This document shows, piece by piece, positions 37,474 through 46,412 of a stretch of DNA of 64,000 nucleotides; the stretch's first letter is position 1; the number at the start of each line of letters is the position of its first letter. The position numbers were made by a program, and so were the translations under genes. Source of the stretch: Pseudomonas viridiflava (GTDB lineage: Bacteria > Pseudomonadota > Gammaproteobacteria > Pseudomonadales > Pseudomonadaceae); contig NZ_UTIQ01000001.1 of the NCBI RefSeq assembly GCF_900582625.1, forward strand, positions 930,001-994,000, written 5' to 3'. The notes under the pieces were generated by a model, which was not told the DNA's origin, did no database searches, and worked only from the letters and a program-made list of their open reading frames with translations.

Positions 37474-38346
37474 ATGTCTCTATTCCAACTCTTGGCCAGC
37501 GATTCGCTGGCCTTTGTTTTTTGCGCCCTAATCCTCGGCCTGTTGGTCGGCAGCTTCCTCAACGTCGTGGTCTATCGCCTGCCGGTGATGATGAAGCGCG
37601 ATTGGCAAAACCAGGCGCGGGAAATTCTGGAGCTGCCGCCGGAGCCGAAGGGCAAAACGTTCAACCTGATACTGCCCAACTCCAGCTGCCCGCATTGCAA
37701 CCACGAAATCAAAGCCTGGGAGAACATCCCGGTCGTCAGTTGGCTCGCCCTGCGCGGCAAATGCTCTTCCTGCAAAGCCCCGATCAGCAAACGCTACCCA
37801 TTGGTCGAGCTCACCTGCGGCCTGCTCTCGGCGTATGTCGCTTGGCATTTCGGTTTCACTTGGCAAGCCGGCGCGATGTTGTTGCTGACGTGGGGTTTGT
37901 TGGCGATGAGCCTGATTGATGCCGATCACCAGTTGCTGCCGGATGCATTGGTGTTGCCGCTGTTGTGGGTCGGCTTGATCGTTAATCAGTTTGGCTTGTT
38001 TGCCACTGCGCAGGACGCATTGTTCGGCGCAGTCGCCGGCTACCTGAGTTTGTGGTCGGTGTATTGGCTGTTCAAGCTGGTGACGGGCAAGGAAGGCATG
38101 GGCTATGGCGACTTCAAGTTGCTGGCCATGCTCGGGGCGTGGGGCGGGTGGCAGGTGTTGCCGCTGACGATTCTGCTGTCCTCGCTGGTGGGCGCGGTGT
38201 TGGGGGTGATCATGCTGCGTTTGCGCAACGCTGAAACCAGCACGCCGATTCCCTTTGGCCCTTACCTGGCAATTGCCGGCTGGATTGCGCTGCTCTGGGG
38301 TGATCAAATAACCGGCACCTATCTGCAAATCGCCGGATTTAAATGA
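37474..38346 (+). CDS. pilD: Prepilin peptidase / N-methyltransferase PilD
   Basis: A 290-residue polytopic aspartyl protease. The cytoplasmic methyltransferase loop has the tetracysteine zinc motif (SCPHC at about 71-75, KCSSC at about 96-100). The protease aspartates lie in '[12 protein letters not shown]' and '[10 protein letters not shown]' (GxGD). It cleaves and N-methylates PilA and type II secretion pseudopilins. Spacing to pilC is 4 bp; the stop overlaps coaE by ATGA. Confidence 0.96.
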   Translation: MSLFQLLASDSLAFVFCALILGLLVGSFLNVVVYRLPVMMKRDWQNQAREILELPPEPKGKTFNLILPNSSCPHCNHEIKAWENIPVVSWLALRGKCSSCKAPISKRYPLVELTCGLLSAYVAWHFGFTWQAGAMLLLTWGLLAMSLIDADHQLLPDALVLPLLWVGLIVNQFGLFATAQDALFGAVAGYLSLWSVYWLFKLVTGKEGMGYGDFKLLAMLGAWGGWQVLPLTILLSSLVGAVLGVIMLRLRNAETSTPIPFGPYLAIAGWIALLWGDQITGTYLQIAGFK

Positions 38347-38954
38347 CTACACCCTGGATACTTGGGCTCACTGGCGGCATCGGCAGTGGCAAGAGCGCCG
38401 TCGCGCAGCACTTCATCGATTTAGGCGTCCACTGCGTCGATGCAGACCACGCCGCGCGCTGGGTGGTTGAGCCGGGCAAACCGGCCTTGGCTGCCATCGT
38501 CGAGCACTTTGGCCCGCAGGTCTTGCAGGCCAGTGGAGAGCTCGACCGCACGGCGTTACGCGGCCTTATCTTTCAAGCGCCGGAAGAACGCCGCTGGCTC
38601 GAAACGCTGTTGCATCCGCTGATTGGCGAAGAAATTATGGCCAGTCTTGCCAGCGCCACGTCGCCGTACGCCATCCTGGTTTCGCCGCTGTTGATCGAGT
38701 CGGGTCAGTACACGCTGACGCAACGAGTGCTGGTGGTCGACGCCCCCGAAAGCCTGCAACTGGAGCGCACGATGCTGCGCGATAGCGCCTCGCAAGAGCA
38801 GGTCCACGCGATTCTCAAGGCGCAGGCCTTGCGCGAGGACCGCTTGAAACATGCGGACGACGTGTTGCTCAATGACCGCGATTTACCCTGGCTGCAAGCC
38901 GAAGTTGAACGCTTGCACCGCTTCTATCTCACTCTTCATGGAGGCCAGCCATGA
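38343..38954 (+). CDS. coaE: Dephospho-CoA kinase CoaE
   Basis: A 203-residue P-loop kinase for the last step of CoA synthesis. P loop: [11 protein letters not shown] (8-18). '[13 protein letters not shown]' and '[17 protein letters not shown]' are the substrate and lid regions. Translationally coupled to pilD and yacG by 4-bp overlaps on both sides, which places a housekeeping enzyme inside the pilus operon, as is usual in gammaproteobacteria. Confidence 0.95.
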   Translation: MTTPWILGLTGGIGSGKSAVAQHFIDLGVHCVDADHAARWVVEPGKPALAAIVEHFGPQVLQASGELDRTALRGLIFQAPEERRWLETLLHPLIGEEIMASLASATSPYAILVSPLLIESGQYTLTQRVLVVDAPESLQLERTMLRDSASQEQVHAILKAQALREDRLKHADDVLLNDRDLPWLQAEVERLHRFYLTLHGGQP

Positions 38955-39157
38955 GCCCTGCTCCCCTCGTTAAATGCCCAACCTGCGGCGCCCCCGTCGA
39001 ATGGACGCCGAAGAATGTCACCCGCCCGTTTTGCAGCGAACGCTGCAAGTTGATCGACCTTGGCGCCTGGGCGTCCGGCGAACATGCGATTCCGGGCGAC
39101 CCGGTGGAGGACGACGTCTTCTCCAGCGATTTCGACGTTCCGCCGCAACGCCACTGA
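38951..39157 (+). CDS. yacG: YacG, zinc-binding DNA gyrase inhibitor
   Basis: A 68-residue zinc protein with CPTCG (10-14) and CSERCK (29-34) holding one zinc, and an acidic, disordered tail. Homologues bind GyrB and block DNA binding. It overlaps coaE by 4 bp and ends the pilBCD-coaE-yacG operon. Confidence 0.93.
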   Translation: MSPAPLVKCPTCGAPVEWTPKNVTRPFCSERCKLIDLGAWASGEHAIPGDPVEDDVFSSDFDVPPQRH

Positions 39158-39160
39158 GTT

Positions 39161-39376
39161 TCAGGGCCGCATAAAGCTGTAGTCGCGGTCGTCGTCCAGG
39201 TTATCGGCGAGAAATTGCAGCTCCTGCGCCAAGTCCGCAGGGCTGCGGTGATGTTTGCTCTGTTCGATCACCGCGCTGAGCAATGCCCTCAACGCCAAGC
39301 TCGTTTCAAGCCCTTGAGCGCAAGCGTCTTCCAGGCTGCGCTGCAGCTGCTGTGTGGCCCATGCGTGTGCACTCAT
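39161..39376 (-). CDS. Small conserved Pseudomonas protein of unknown function
   Basis: A 71-residue soluble protein, mostly helical by composition, with acidic C-terminal part (FLADNLDDDRDYSFMRP). GAGGAG lies before its ATG. It is convergent with yacG (3 bp between stops). A similar small gene follows yacG in other pseudomonads as far as I remember. No known domain is recognised. Confidence 0.7.
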   Translation of the reverse strand: MSAHAWATQQLQRSLEDACAQGLETSLALRALLSAVIEQSKHHRSPADLAQELQFLADNLDDDRDYSFMRP

Positions 39377-39485
39377 CTCGCGATCTCCTCGGTTTAAGCC
39401 GGTGCGGCTGGGCTGCAGCGTGGCAATCGTGCTCGGCGCGAAAACTGATCGAGATCAAGCAGCGCAGCGCTATAAAAACGGCGAA

Positions 39486-40166
39486 TCACTCGTCATCGTT
39501 CCACGGCGCTTGCAGGTAACGGTCGCGGTTGAACGTCTCGAGCCATTCGGGCTTGAACACCACCAAGGCAGTGATCAGCGTGCCGTTGATAAAGGCCTCC
39601 GGAAACATCACCAACCACAGGTAGCCGATAAAGTCTTCCAGCCAGAACGGCATCGGAAAGCGGCCGTCCAGCCACAGCACCCACAGGCCCAACAGCACGC
39701 AAAGCAGTGCGGCCAACGCGGCCGGAAAAAAGCCGGAACAGAAGATATAGACGAACAGATTCTGCGATTGCCGGCGTTCGACCCACAGCGCGCACACCTC
39801 GGTGACCAATACCGGCACCAGCACCAGCAACACACCGTTCACGCCCATGGCCGCTAGGTCTTGCCGGCCAATGGCGAGCAAACCGAGCTGGGCGACCAGG
39901 CCGCCGACGATTGCCAGCGGCCAGTCGAGCAGCAGGGTCACGACCGTCATGCCGATAAAATGGAATGACACGCCCACGTCGAAATCGCGCCTGACCAACC
40001 ACAGCACAAACAAGCCCAGCACGGTGCCGAACAGCAAGTGCTGGCGGCGTGTGTCGCTGAATAGCTCCAGCCAGGGCGAACGAAATACGGCCCACGCCAG
40101 CACGGGCAGGTAGATCAGCCAGCCGGCCGTCAACGTGGTGGTGGATAGCAACTCGGCGGCGATCAC
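39486..40166 (-). CDS. Energy-coupling-factor-type permease, CbiM-like, orphan
   Basis: A 226-residue membrane protein with about six helices. Typical are 'VGVSFHFIGMTVVTLLLDWPLAIVGG' and 'LAAMGVNGVLLVLVPVLVT', which resemble the His/Asn core of CbiM metal importers (His in FHFIGMT, Asn in GVNG). A GTG start at 40166 is supported by AGAGGA upstream. No ATPase, CbiQ or CbiN partner lies nearby. The N-terminal His-rich start of true CbiM is missing, so cobalt or nickel transport is not assured. Confidence 0.7.
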   Translation of the reverse strand: MIAAELLSTTTLTAGWLIYLPVLAWAVFRSPWLELFSDTRRQHLLFGTVLGLFVLWLVRRDFDVGVSFHFIGMTVVTLLLDWPLAIVGGLVAQLGLLAIGRQDLAAMGVNGVLLVLVPVLVTEVCALWVERRQSQNLFVYIFCSGFFPAALAALLCVLLGLWVLWLDGRFPMPFWLEDFIGYLWLVMFPEAFINGTLITALVVFKPEWLETFNRDRYLQAPWNDDE

Positions 40167-40318
40167 GACGGCGCGTCCTCTGCGAGCACGCGAACGCTCC
40201 CCAGCCCGCGTAATGCGGCATGGCGAGTGAGCAGCGCGGGGCGAATCGACATAGAGGACTCCTGCCTAGGCGAAATCGCAGTCTACACCGGCCTTGTCAG
40301 ACGTCTAAACTGGCGGGC

Positions 40319-40948
40319 ATGGATGATTCCGACTACCTGCGTCTACTGACCGACCAAGCCGAACAGGCCAACGCCCTGCTTTCCAACGCCCAGAAATGGG
40401 AGCGGGAGCGTTGGGTATGCCGGCGTTTTTTGCAGGCGCTGAATGTGCCGCATCGCTTGGAAGAATTCAGCGCCGCTGAAAAAGACCCGCCCGATGTGCT
40501 GTTTCACGACGCCCATTTCGAGGTGTTTTTCGTGCTGGATGAAGGCCGCCGCCTTAACGATGAATGGCGGCAGGAGCTGGAGCGGCGCCGCAACGCCTAT
40601 TCCCTCAGCCAATTGGTCGAGCACGAGCCCCGGCCGAAAAAAATTACCGCCGCCGAACTGCATAACCGGTTAGCGCCGACCCTTCGCAAAAAGACCGCGA
40701 GCTACCGCGAACGCGGTATCGACGTGGCCAACCTCGACATGCTCGCCTACGTGAACCTCAAGCGTGAGATCACCAATTTCAACAGCGCCTTCCCGCCTCC
40801 CACCGAATTTCTGCACCAGGGCTGGCGGTCGCTGTCTGTGCTAGGCCCTAACTTCGCCCGGGTGTTGTTCGCCCATCCCGGCGCGCCAGATTTTCTGCGC
40901 ATCAACCTTGGCCGAACGGTGCTGCTGGATATTGGAATCAGCCTATGA
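40319..40948 (+). CDS. DUF1780 protein
   Basis: A 209-residue soluble protein matching DUF1780, listed as a putative endonuclease family. Blocks are 'DSDYLRLLTDQAEQANALL', 'KDPPDVLFHDAHFEVFFVLDEGRRLNDEW' (possible PD-(D/E)xK core: Asp-Val-x-Phe ... Glu-Val) and 'LNLGRTVLLDIGISL'-like end. ATG 40319 begins this family part; the frame is open upstream. The stop overlaps the MOSC gene by ATGA. Confidence 0.8.
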   Translation: MDDSDYLRLLTDQAEQANALLSNAQKWERERWVCRRFLQALNVPHRLEEFSAAEKDPPDVLFHDAHFEVFFVLDEGRRLNDEWRQELERRRNAYSLSQLVEHEPRPKKITAAELHNRLAPTLRKKTASYRERGIDVANLDMLAYVNLKREITNFNSAFPPPTEFLHQGWRSLSVLGPNFARVLFAHPGAPDFLRINLGRTVLLDIGISL

Positions 40949-41439
40949 GTCAGCTGTTGGACCTGATCGCCGACGTACCGCAACACGGCGAGGTTCGCTG
41001 GATTGGTGTGCGACCGGTTTCGCGCGAGCCGATGATCGAATTGGATGCAGTGGAAGCACGACGAGAAGCCGGCTTGACCGGCGACCACAGCCGGCCCGGA
41101 CCGCGAAACGCACGGCAAGTGACGCTGATTCAATGGGAGCACTTGGCGGTCATCAGCGCGCTGTTAGGTCGGCCCGCCGAGCAAGCGATCACGCCGGCCG
41201 ACATGCGCCGCAACATCGCGGTGAGCGGCATCAATCTGTTCAGCCTGAAGAATCGGCGCTTCCGCTTGGGCCAGGCTCTGCTGGAAACCACCGGTTGGTG
41301 CCAGCCCTGTGCCCGCCTCGAACAACGCTTGGGGCGTGGCACCTTTCAGGCAGCGCGTGGACACGGCGGAATTACCGCCCGCGTGCTGGAGGGTGGGATT
41401 ATTCGTTTGCAGGACACGCTTTACGTTGAGCCAGATTAA
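40945..41439 (+). CDS. MOSC-domain protein
   Basis: A 164-residue single-domain MOSC protein (molybdenum-cofactor sulfurase C-terminal type). 'GLTGDHSRPGPRNARQVTLIQ' is followed by 'NIAVSGINLFSLKNRRFRLGQALLE' and the conserved cysteine region TGWCQPCARLE. Such stand-alone MOSC proteins handle activated sulfur or pyrazine/N-hydroxyl reductions; substrate here is unknown. It is translationally coupled to the DUF1780 gene. Confidence 0.88.
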   Translation: MSQLLDLIADVPQHGEVRWIGVRPVSREPMIELDAVEARREAGLTGDHSRPGPRNARQVTLIQWEHLAVISALLGRPAEQAITPADMRRNIAVSGINLFSLKNRRFRLGQALLETTGWCQPCARLEQRLGRGTFQAARGHGGITARVLEGGIIRLQDTLYVEPD

Positions 41440-41480
41440 ATCCCACGACTAGAATGGATTTATCCCAAACGAGGCCTGCC

Positions 41481-41654
41481 ATGACCAGCCGACTCAGCCC
41501 AGACGACCAGCAACGCGTCGACCAACACCTCAGCGCGCCGCATCACCAAGTCGAGCGCCGGCCGTTCCGTCCGTGGTTTTTGCTCTCAATCGTGTTGGTC
41601 TCGGTTATTGGTCTGGGCCTTCTCAGCCGTTTACTCAGCCGGTTAGTGCTATGA
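41481..41654 (+). CDS. DUF3094 small membrane protein
   Basis: A 57-residue protein with an N-terminal 'SRLSPDDQQRVDQHLSAP' and one membrane helix at the C-terminus (WFLLSIVLVSVIGLGLLSRLL). It matches the DUF3094 family that lies before ndh in pseudomonads. ATG 41481 has GAGG upstream. Confidence 0.83.
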   Translation: MTSRLSPDDQQRVDQHLSAPHHQVERRPFRPWFLLSIVLVSVIGLGLLSRLLSRLVL

Positions 41655-41717
41655 GCTGCCTCGCGCTCGCCTCGCCGGCTTTTGCCCGAATCCTTAAAAG
41701 CCTTGTGAGAACTCACC

Positions 41718-43016
41718 ATGTCCCATCGCATTGTTATTGTCGGCGGCGGCGCCGGCGGCCTGGAGCTTGCCACCCGCCTGGGTAAAACCTTGGGTAAACG
41801 CGACATCGCGCGCGTAACCCTGGTTGACGCCAACCTCACCCACATCTGGAAACCGCTGCTGCACGAAGTCGCGGCCGGCTCGTTGAACTCGTCCGAAGAT
41901 GAGCTCAACTACGTCGCCCAAGCCAAGTGGAACCACTTCGAGTTTCAGCTAGGCCGGATGCAGGGGCTGGACCGCGCGGCGAAAAAAATTCAATTGGCCG
42001 CCACCGTTGATGAACACGGCGAAGAGCTCGTACCGGTGCGTACGCTGGATTACGACTCGCTGGTGATTGCGGTCGGCAGCACCACCAACGACTTCGGCAC
42101 GCCAGGCGCGGCGGAGCATTGCCTGTTCCTGGACACCCGCGTGCAGGCCGAACGCTTCCACCGGCAATTGCTGAATCACTACATGCGCGCCCATGCCAAT
42201 CAGGCGGACAGCGCGGGACAAATTAGCGTGGCCATCGTTGGTGCCGGCGCCACCGGCGTGGAGCTGGCGGCCGAGTTGCACCACGCGGCCCACGAATTGG
42301 CGGCGTATGGCCTGGACAGCATCAAGCCGGAAAACATGCGCATCACTGTGATCGAAGCTGGACCGCGCGTGTTGCCCGCACTGCCGGAGCGCATCGGCCA
42401 GCCGGTGCATAAAACCCTGGAAAAGCTCGGCGTAACGGTGCTGACCAACGCAGCGGTCAGCGAGGTGACGCGCGACAGTTTGAAAACGGTGCAGGGCCAA
42501 GAGATTCCGGCCAGCTTAAAGGTGTGGGCCGCTGGGATTCGTGCACCGGAGTTCTTGAAAGACCTTGATGGGCTGGAGAGCAATCGCATCAACCAGTTGC
42601 AAGTGCGCCCTACTCTGCAAACCACACGTGACGACAATATTTTTGCCTTCGGCGATTGCGCCGCGTGCCCGCAAGGCGAAGATGGCCGCAACGTACCGCC
42701 TCGCGCGCAGGCGGCGCATCAGCAGGCGTCGCTATTGGCCAAATCGCTGAAGCTGCGTATTGAGGGCAAAGCGCTTCCGGCTTATCGCTACCGTGATTAC
42801 GGCTCGCTGATTTCGCTGGCGAGTTTTTCGGCGGTGGGCAATCTGATGGGCAACCTCACGGGCAGCGTGATGCTGGAAGGTTGGCTGGCGCGGATGTTTT
42901 ATGTGTCGCTGTACCGTATGCACCAGATGGCGCTGTATGGCGTGTTCCGCACCATGATGCTGATGCTCAGCGACAGAATCGGACGTGGGACGGAGCCGCG
43001 TTTGAAGCTGCACTGA
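41718..43016 (+). CDS. ndh: Type II NADH dehydrogenase
   Basis: A 432-residue non-proton-pumping NADH:quinone oxidoreductase. FAD-binding VGGGAGGLELATRLG (6-20) and NADH-binding VAIVGAGATGVELAAEL (about 172-188) are both present, with the FAD-contacting 'DDNIFAFGDCAACP'. The C-terminal amphipathic part ('YVSLYRMHQMALYGVFRTM') anchors it to the membrane. Length is as in E. coli Ndh. A strong terminator follows. Confidence 0.94.
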   Translation: MSHRIVIVGGGAGGLELATRLGKTLGKRDIARVTLVDANLTHIWKPLLHEVAAGSLNSSEDELNYVAQAKWNHFEFQLGRMQGLDRAAKKIQLAATVDEHGEELVPVRTLDYDSLVIAVGSTTNDFGTPGAAEHCLFLDTRVQAERFHRQLLNHYMRAHANQADSAGQISVAIVGAGATGVELAAELHHAAHELAAYGLDSIKPENMRITVIEAGPRVLPALPERIGQPVHKTLEKLGVTVLTNAAVSEVTRDSLKTVQGQEIPASLKVWAAGIRAPEFLKDLDGLESNRINQLQVRPTLQTTRDDNIFAFGDCAACPQGEDGRNVPPRAQAAHQQASLLAKSLKLRIEGKALPAYRYRDYGSLISLASFSAVGNLMGNLTGSVMLEGWLARMFYVSLYRMHQMALYGVFRTMMLMLSDRIGRGTEPRLKLH

Positions 43017-43098
43017 CAACGAGATACAGGCGTGGGCGAAGCTCAGCCCACGCCTGCCAAGCGCCGCCGCCGAATGCGGCGACTTAAAAAGCACAAAC

Positions 43099-43128
43099 AA
43101 AAAAGGCGTCCCGAAGGACGCCTTTTTT
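43099..43128. terminator. Bidirectional terminator of ndh and the tRNA operon
   Basis: Stem AAAAAAGGCGTCC / GGACGCCTTTTTT with CGAA tetraloop. It ends ndh on the plus strand and the tRNA-Asn-Pro-Lys transcript on the minus strand. Confidence 0.95.
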
Positions 43129-43192
43129 GATGGTTCCACGCCGCTAAGCGCTTTACCTAAGATTTAACTCTTCAAACATCAAGAGCCAAAAA

Positions 43193-43268
43193 TGGTGGGT
43201 CGTGTGGGACTCGAACCTACGACCAATTGGTTAAAAGCCAACTGCTCTACCAACTGAGCTAACGACCC
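43193..43268 (-). tRNA. tRNA-Lys (anticodon TTT)
   Basis: 76 nt including CCA. On the minus strand it begins GGGTCGTTAGCTCAGTTGG, has anticodon loop CTTTTAA, the T arm GTTCGAATC, and ends ACGACCCACCA. All four arms pair. Last of three tRNAs in the operon. Confidence 0.97.
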
Positions 43269-43273
43269 AAAAA

Positions 43274-43350
43274 TGGTCGGGGTAAGGGGATTCGAACTCC
43301 TGACATCCTGCTCCCAAAGCAGGCGCGCTACCGGACTGCGCTATACCCCG
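43274..43350 (-). tRNA. tRNA-Pro (anticodon TGG)
   Basis: 77 nt including CCA. Minus strand start CGGGGTATAGCGCAG, anticodon stem CCTGC/GCAGG with loop TTTGGGA, T arm GTTCGAATC, end TACCCCGACCA. Second gene of the tRNA operon. Confidence 0.97.
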
Positions 43351-43360
43351 GTTGAAAGAT

Positions 43361-43436
43361 TGGCTCCGCGACCAGGACTCGAACCTGGGACCCAATGATT
43401 AACAGTCATTTGCTCTACCGACTGAGCTATCGCGGA
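43361..43436 (-). tRNA. tRNA-Asn (anticodon GTT)
   Basis: 76 nt including CCA. Minus strand start TCCGCGATAGCTCAGTCGG, anticodon loop CTGTTAA, T arm GTTCGAGTC, end TCGCGGAGCCA. First gene of the tRNA operon, about 63 nt after the -10 element. Confidence 0.97.
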
Positions 43437-43498
43437 ACTACTTGCTTCCATCTCTCTACGTCATTTGGCGTTAGCCATTTGCCGTATCGAGGCGCTGC

Positions 43499-43526
43499 AT
43501 TTTAAGGATATCCGCGACCCTGTCAA
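43499..43526 (-). promoter_or_regulatory. Strong sigma-70 promoter of the tRNA operon
   Basis: On the minus strand TTGACA (43,526-43,521), 16-bp spacer, TAAAAT (43,504-43,499), then a GC-rich discriminator (GCAGCGCC) typical of stringently controlled stable-RNA promoters. Confidence 0.88.
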
Positions 43527-43641
43527 CCCCCTAAATAGCTTTTAAGACAATGATTTGCAGCGACGTGATCGCCACTCTATGTTTGCGTGAGATATGATCG
43601 CCGCAGGATGCATAAGCCGCTTGGCTTGAACAGGACAGTCC

Positions 43642-46011
43642 ATGAGCACGCAGGACGTACCCCCACCATCGAGAACCCACCAGACGCTTGCCAGCCGCGG
43701 AATTCAGCCGCGTTTTGGGGACCTGGTGCAGGGTTGCCGCAAGCTCGCGATGAATCGTTTGGCCGAACACCTCACCGGGGTATTCGGGCAGGTTGATGAC
43801 ACGTTGTTTGAATGCGCCGAGAAAGCCGAGAACAATAAAGTGCAGTCGTTGTTTTTCGACAACATGCGCGAAATTCGTCGGCAGCGACCGCAAATCGAGC
43901 GCAGCTATCACCAGCGCGTGGCGCAAAACTTCTCTAACTTTCTTGAAGGCACGCTCGAGCCCGAAGCGAACGCGACAGGGCTGCGCGCTGAAGATCTGTC
44001 GTTGATTCAAAACGAAGATTACGAAGAGAGTCTGCAAGTCACCAACATGGTCAGCCGGGTCAAAGCCCGCTGCGCCGAGCCGCTGTTCGCACTCGAGCAA
44101 CGGCTGGCGGTGTTGAACAACGGCCAGAAGCTGGGCGAAGACAACAACCCATTCGGTCCGCGCGCGATTGCCCAGGCGTTTCGCGAAGCGCTGGCGCCCA
44201 CGCCGTTTCCGCCGCAGATCAAAACCATCCTCTATATGTTGTTTGATCGCCACGTCATGCAGAGCCTCGACCGTCTGTATGAAGCGATGAACCAGCGCCT
44301 GATCGATGCCGGCGTTTTGCCCAACCTCAAGTACGCCCCGCAACGCACCCCCGATGCCCGACGCGCCCCAACGGCGCCGCGTGAGCCGGCCAGCGCAGCG
44401 CCCGCAGCGACCAACGAGCCCGTGCGCAATGCGCAACCGGCACCCGCCGGCACAGCGCCCGCCGCCTCGGCCGCCGTACCTAGCGCCGAAGCCGCACGCG
44501 TGCCTTACGATGCGTCTGGCCCGGAGCCGACCGACCCAACCGCATTGTTCAGTAGCCTTGCTGCCTTGCTCGGCGAGCGCCGGCATTACAACGTCGATGC
44601 GCCGCTTCTGGGCGGCACGCGCAGTATCGCCAGCTTCGCCCCCAGCGGTGCGACACGCACCTACGCGGCCAGCGACCTGCTCGACGCACTGAACCGTTTG
44701 CAGCAACAGTCAGCGCTGGATTTCTCCCAGCGCTTGCAACGTCCGCAGCAAGTCGAAGATTTCAAAGTCGATCTGCAGCAGCAGTTGGAAACTCACAGCA
44801 GCGAACCCGGCCAGCAAAAACTGTCGGACCAGGAAGCGGATGTAATCGATCTGGTGGGCATGCTGTTCGACTTCATTCTTGATGACGAAAACCTGCCAGA
44901 CAATTGCAAAACCGCCCTCTCCCACCTGCACACGCCTTACCTGAAAGTGGCGTTGCTGGATAAGGCGCTGTTCACCCAACACCATCACCCGGCGCGACGC
45001 TTGCTCAACGCCATGGCCCAGGCCGGCGTGCTGTATGGCGGCGAAGAAGACGACCGCGGCCTGTTGGCGAAAATTCACTGGGTAGTCGAGCGCGTCATTC
45101 AGGGTTTCGACGGCGAGCTGAAACTGTTCGATAGCCTGCTCGAAGAATTCAACGAGTTCACCACCAACCTGCAACACAAGGTGGCGCTGCGGGAGCGGCG
45201 TGCGGTGGAAGCCGCCAAAGGTCGCGACAAATTGCTCGGTGCGCGCCAGCAAGCGGTCGACATCATTGCCCGCGCGCTAGCCAACCGTCAGCCGCCACCG
45301 CTCATTCGCAATTTTCTCGAACTCACCTGGACCGACGCGCTGGTATTTGTGCTGCTGCGCCACGGCGAACGCAGCCCCGAGTGGCAACGCTACAGCGATG
45401 TGGCCGAGCAGCTTGCCTGGAGCAGCACGCCGCTGAACGCAGCCGGTCAGGAGCGCTTGCAGTCGATTCGTGTGCAACTGCTGGAAGACCTGCGCAAAGG
45501 CCTGGAGATTCTCGGCGGCTATCACGAAGACGGCATCCGCCGCTTACTTCAAGACATCGTCGCCTGCCAGCATGCGGTGCAGGCCAAGCAGCCCCAAGTG
45601 GCCGCCAAGCTCAATCCGGTGCTGCCAGAAAGCCCACTCGGCGCCATGCTTGGCGAGGACGCCGCGTTAGCGACCATCGCCCCGCAAGCCTCGGGCCTGT
45701 CGCACCAGGCGCAGCTGATTGCCAAGGAATTGGGCCGTATCGAGTTTGGTACCTGGTTTGAATTTATCGACGGTGCGCAGGTGCGTAACCTCAAGCTGTC
45801 ATGGTTCAGCCCGACCACGCACAACTACATGTTCGTCGACCACAGCGGCCAGCGCGTGGCAATTAAACCGCTGACGATTTTAGCCAATGAGATGGAACAA
45901 GGTCTGGTTCGCATCCTCCAAACCGAACGCGAGGCCCCGCTGGTGGACCGCGCCCTGACCGCCATCTACCGGGTGTTGCAACGCTTCACCGGTCGCGCCG
46001 ACAACAGTTAA
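43642..46011 (+). CDS. DUF1631 protein (paralogue 2)
   Basis: A 789-residue paralogue of the protein at 29,315-31,612. Matching blocks are 'DDTLFECAEKAENNKVQSLFFDNMREIR', 'NNPFGPRAIAQAFREAL', 'DVIDLVGMLFDFILDD' and 'LHTPYLKVALLDKALF'. A low-complexity Ala/Pro linker (about 230-290) differs between the two. The C-terminal beta-rich piece is 'GTWFEFIDGAQVRNLKLSWF'. It is followed after 9 bp by a PilZ protein, which suggests a joint role in cyclic-di-GMP-linked regulation. No enzymatic motif is seen. Confidence 0.88.
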   Translation: MSTQDVPPPSRTHQTLASRGIQPRFGDLVQGCRKLAMNRLAEHLTGVFGQVDDTLFECAEKAENNKVQSLFFDNMREIRRQRPQIERSYHQRVAQNFSNFLEGTLEPEANATGLRAEDLSLIQNEDYEESLQVTNMVSRVKARCAEPLFALEQRLAVLNNGQKLGEDNNPFGPRAIAQAFREALAPTPFPPQIKTILYMLFDRHVMQSLDRLYEAMNQRLIDAGVLPNLKYAPQRTPDARRAPTAPREPASAAPAATNEPVRNAQPAPAGTAPAASAAVPSAEAARVPYDASGPEPTDPTALFSSLAALLGERRHYNVDAPLLGGTRSIASFAPSGATRTYAASDLLDALNRLQQQSALDFSQRLQRPQQVEDFKVDLQQQLETHSSEPGQQKLSDQEADVIDLVGMLFDFILDDENLPDNCKTALSHLHTPYLKVALLDKALFTQHHHPARRLLNAMAQAGVLYGGEEDDRGLLAKIHWVVERVIQGFDGELKLFDSLLEEFNEFTTNLQHKVALRERRAVEAAKGRDKLLGARQQAVDIIARALANRQPPPLIRNFLELTWTDALVFVLLRHGERSPEWQRYSDVAEQLAWSSTPLNAAGQERLQSIRVQLLEDLRKGLEILGGYHEDGIRRLLQDIVACQHAVQAKQPQVAAKLNPVLPESPLGAMLGEDAALATIAPQASGLSHQAQLIAKELGRIEFGTWFEFIDGAQVRNLKLSWFSPTTHNYMFVDHSGQRVAIKPLTILANEMEQGLVRILQTEREAPLVDRALTAIYRVLQRFTGRADNS

Positions 46012-46020
46012 GGAGCCGTA

Positions 46021-46353
46021 ATGGACGATCGTCGCCAGCACAGCCGACACGCCGCAGAGCTGCATCTGGAAGTGTACGACTTGCACACCGAGCGCCACTT
46101 GGGCCGCGTAGTGGATCTCTCTGCCGAGGGCTTCATGCTATTTGGTGACTGCCCGCAAGAAGCCGATGCGCTGCTGGAATGCCGCCTCGTTTCCTACCCG
46201 CCAGTCGAAGGCCTGACCGAAGTTCGCCTGGGTGCGGATTGTTTGTGGAGCCGCCCGGGCGCCGACGGTCAGCATTGCTGGTCGGGCTTTCACATCATCG
46301 ATTTGGCCGAAGACCAAGCCGTGCTGCTCGAAGGGTTGCTCACGCGCCTGTAA
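46021..46353 (+). CDS. PilZ-domain protein
   Basis: A 110-residue single PilZ domain. The c-di-GMP contact motifs are present: RRQHSRH (RxxxR, residues 4-10) and DLSAEG (D/NxSxxG, about 37-42). A beta-barrel and a C-terminal helix complete the fold. AAGGAG sits before its ATG. It forms an operon with the second DUF1631 gene. A c-di-GMP receptor role is likely from the intact motifs. Confidence 0.92.
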   Translation: MDDRRQHSRHAAELHLEVYDLHTERHLGRVVDLSAEGFMLFGDCPQEADALLECRLVSYPPVEGLTEVRLGADCLWSRPGADGQHCWSGFHIIDLAEDQAVLLEGLLTRL

Positions 46354-46366
46354 ACGGTCAGCCGAT

Positions 46367-46397
46367 AAAAAAGCCCCGGCAACTGCGGGGCTTTTTT
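46367..46397. terminator. Bidirectional terminator between the PilZ gene and the Gly/Asn-rich gene
   Basis: Stem AAAAAAGCCCC / GGGGCTTTTTT with a 9-nt loop containing a further GGC...GC pairing. Suits both convergent genes. Confidence 0.93.
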
Positions 46398-46412
46398 GTG
46401 TGCGCTGAAAGG

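Noticed and set aside
39493..40221. Alternative 242-residue minus-strand frame over the CbiM-like gene
   Set aside because: Overlaps the membrane protein in another frame; Arg-rich and without family features.
43193..43640. tRNA cluster as an integration site of a genomic island
   Set aside because: No integrase or repeated tRNA 3' end is found; genes on both sides are ordinary conserved genes.
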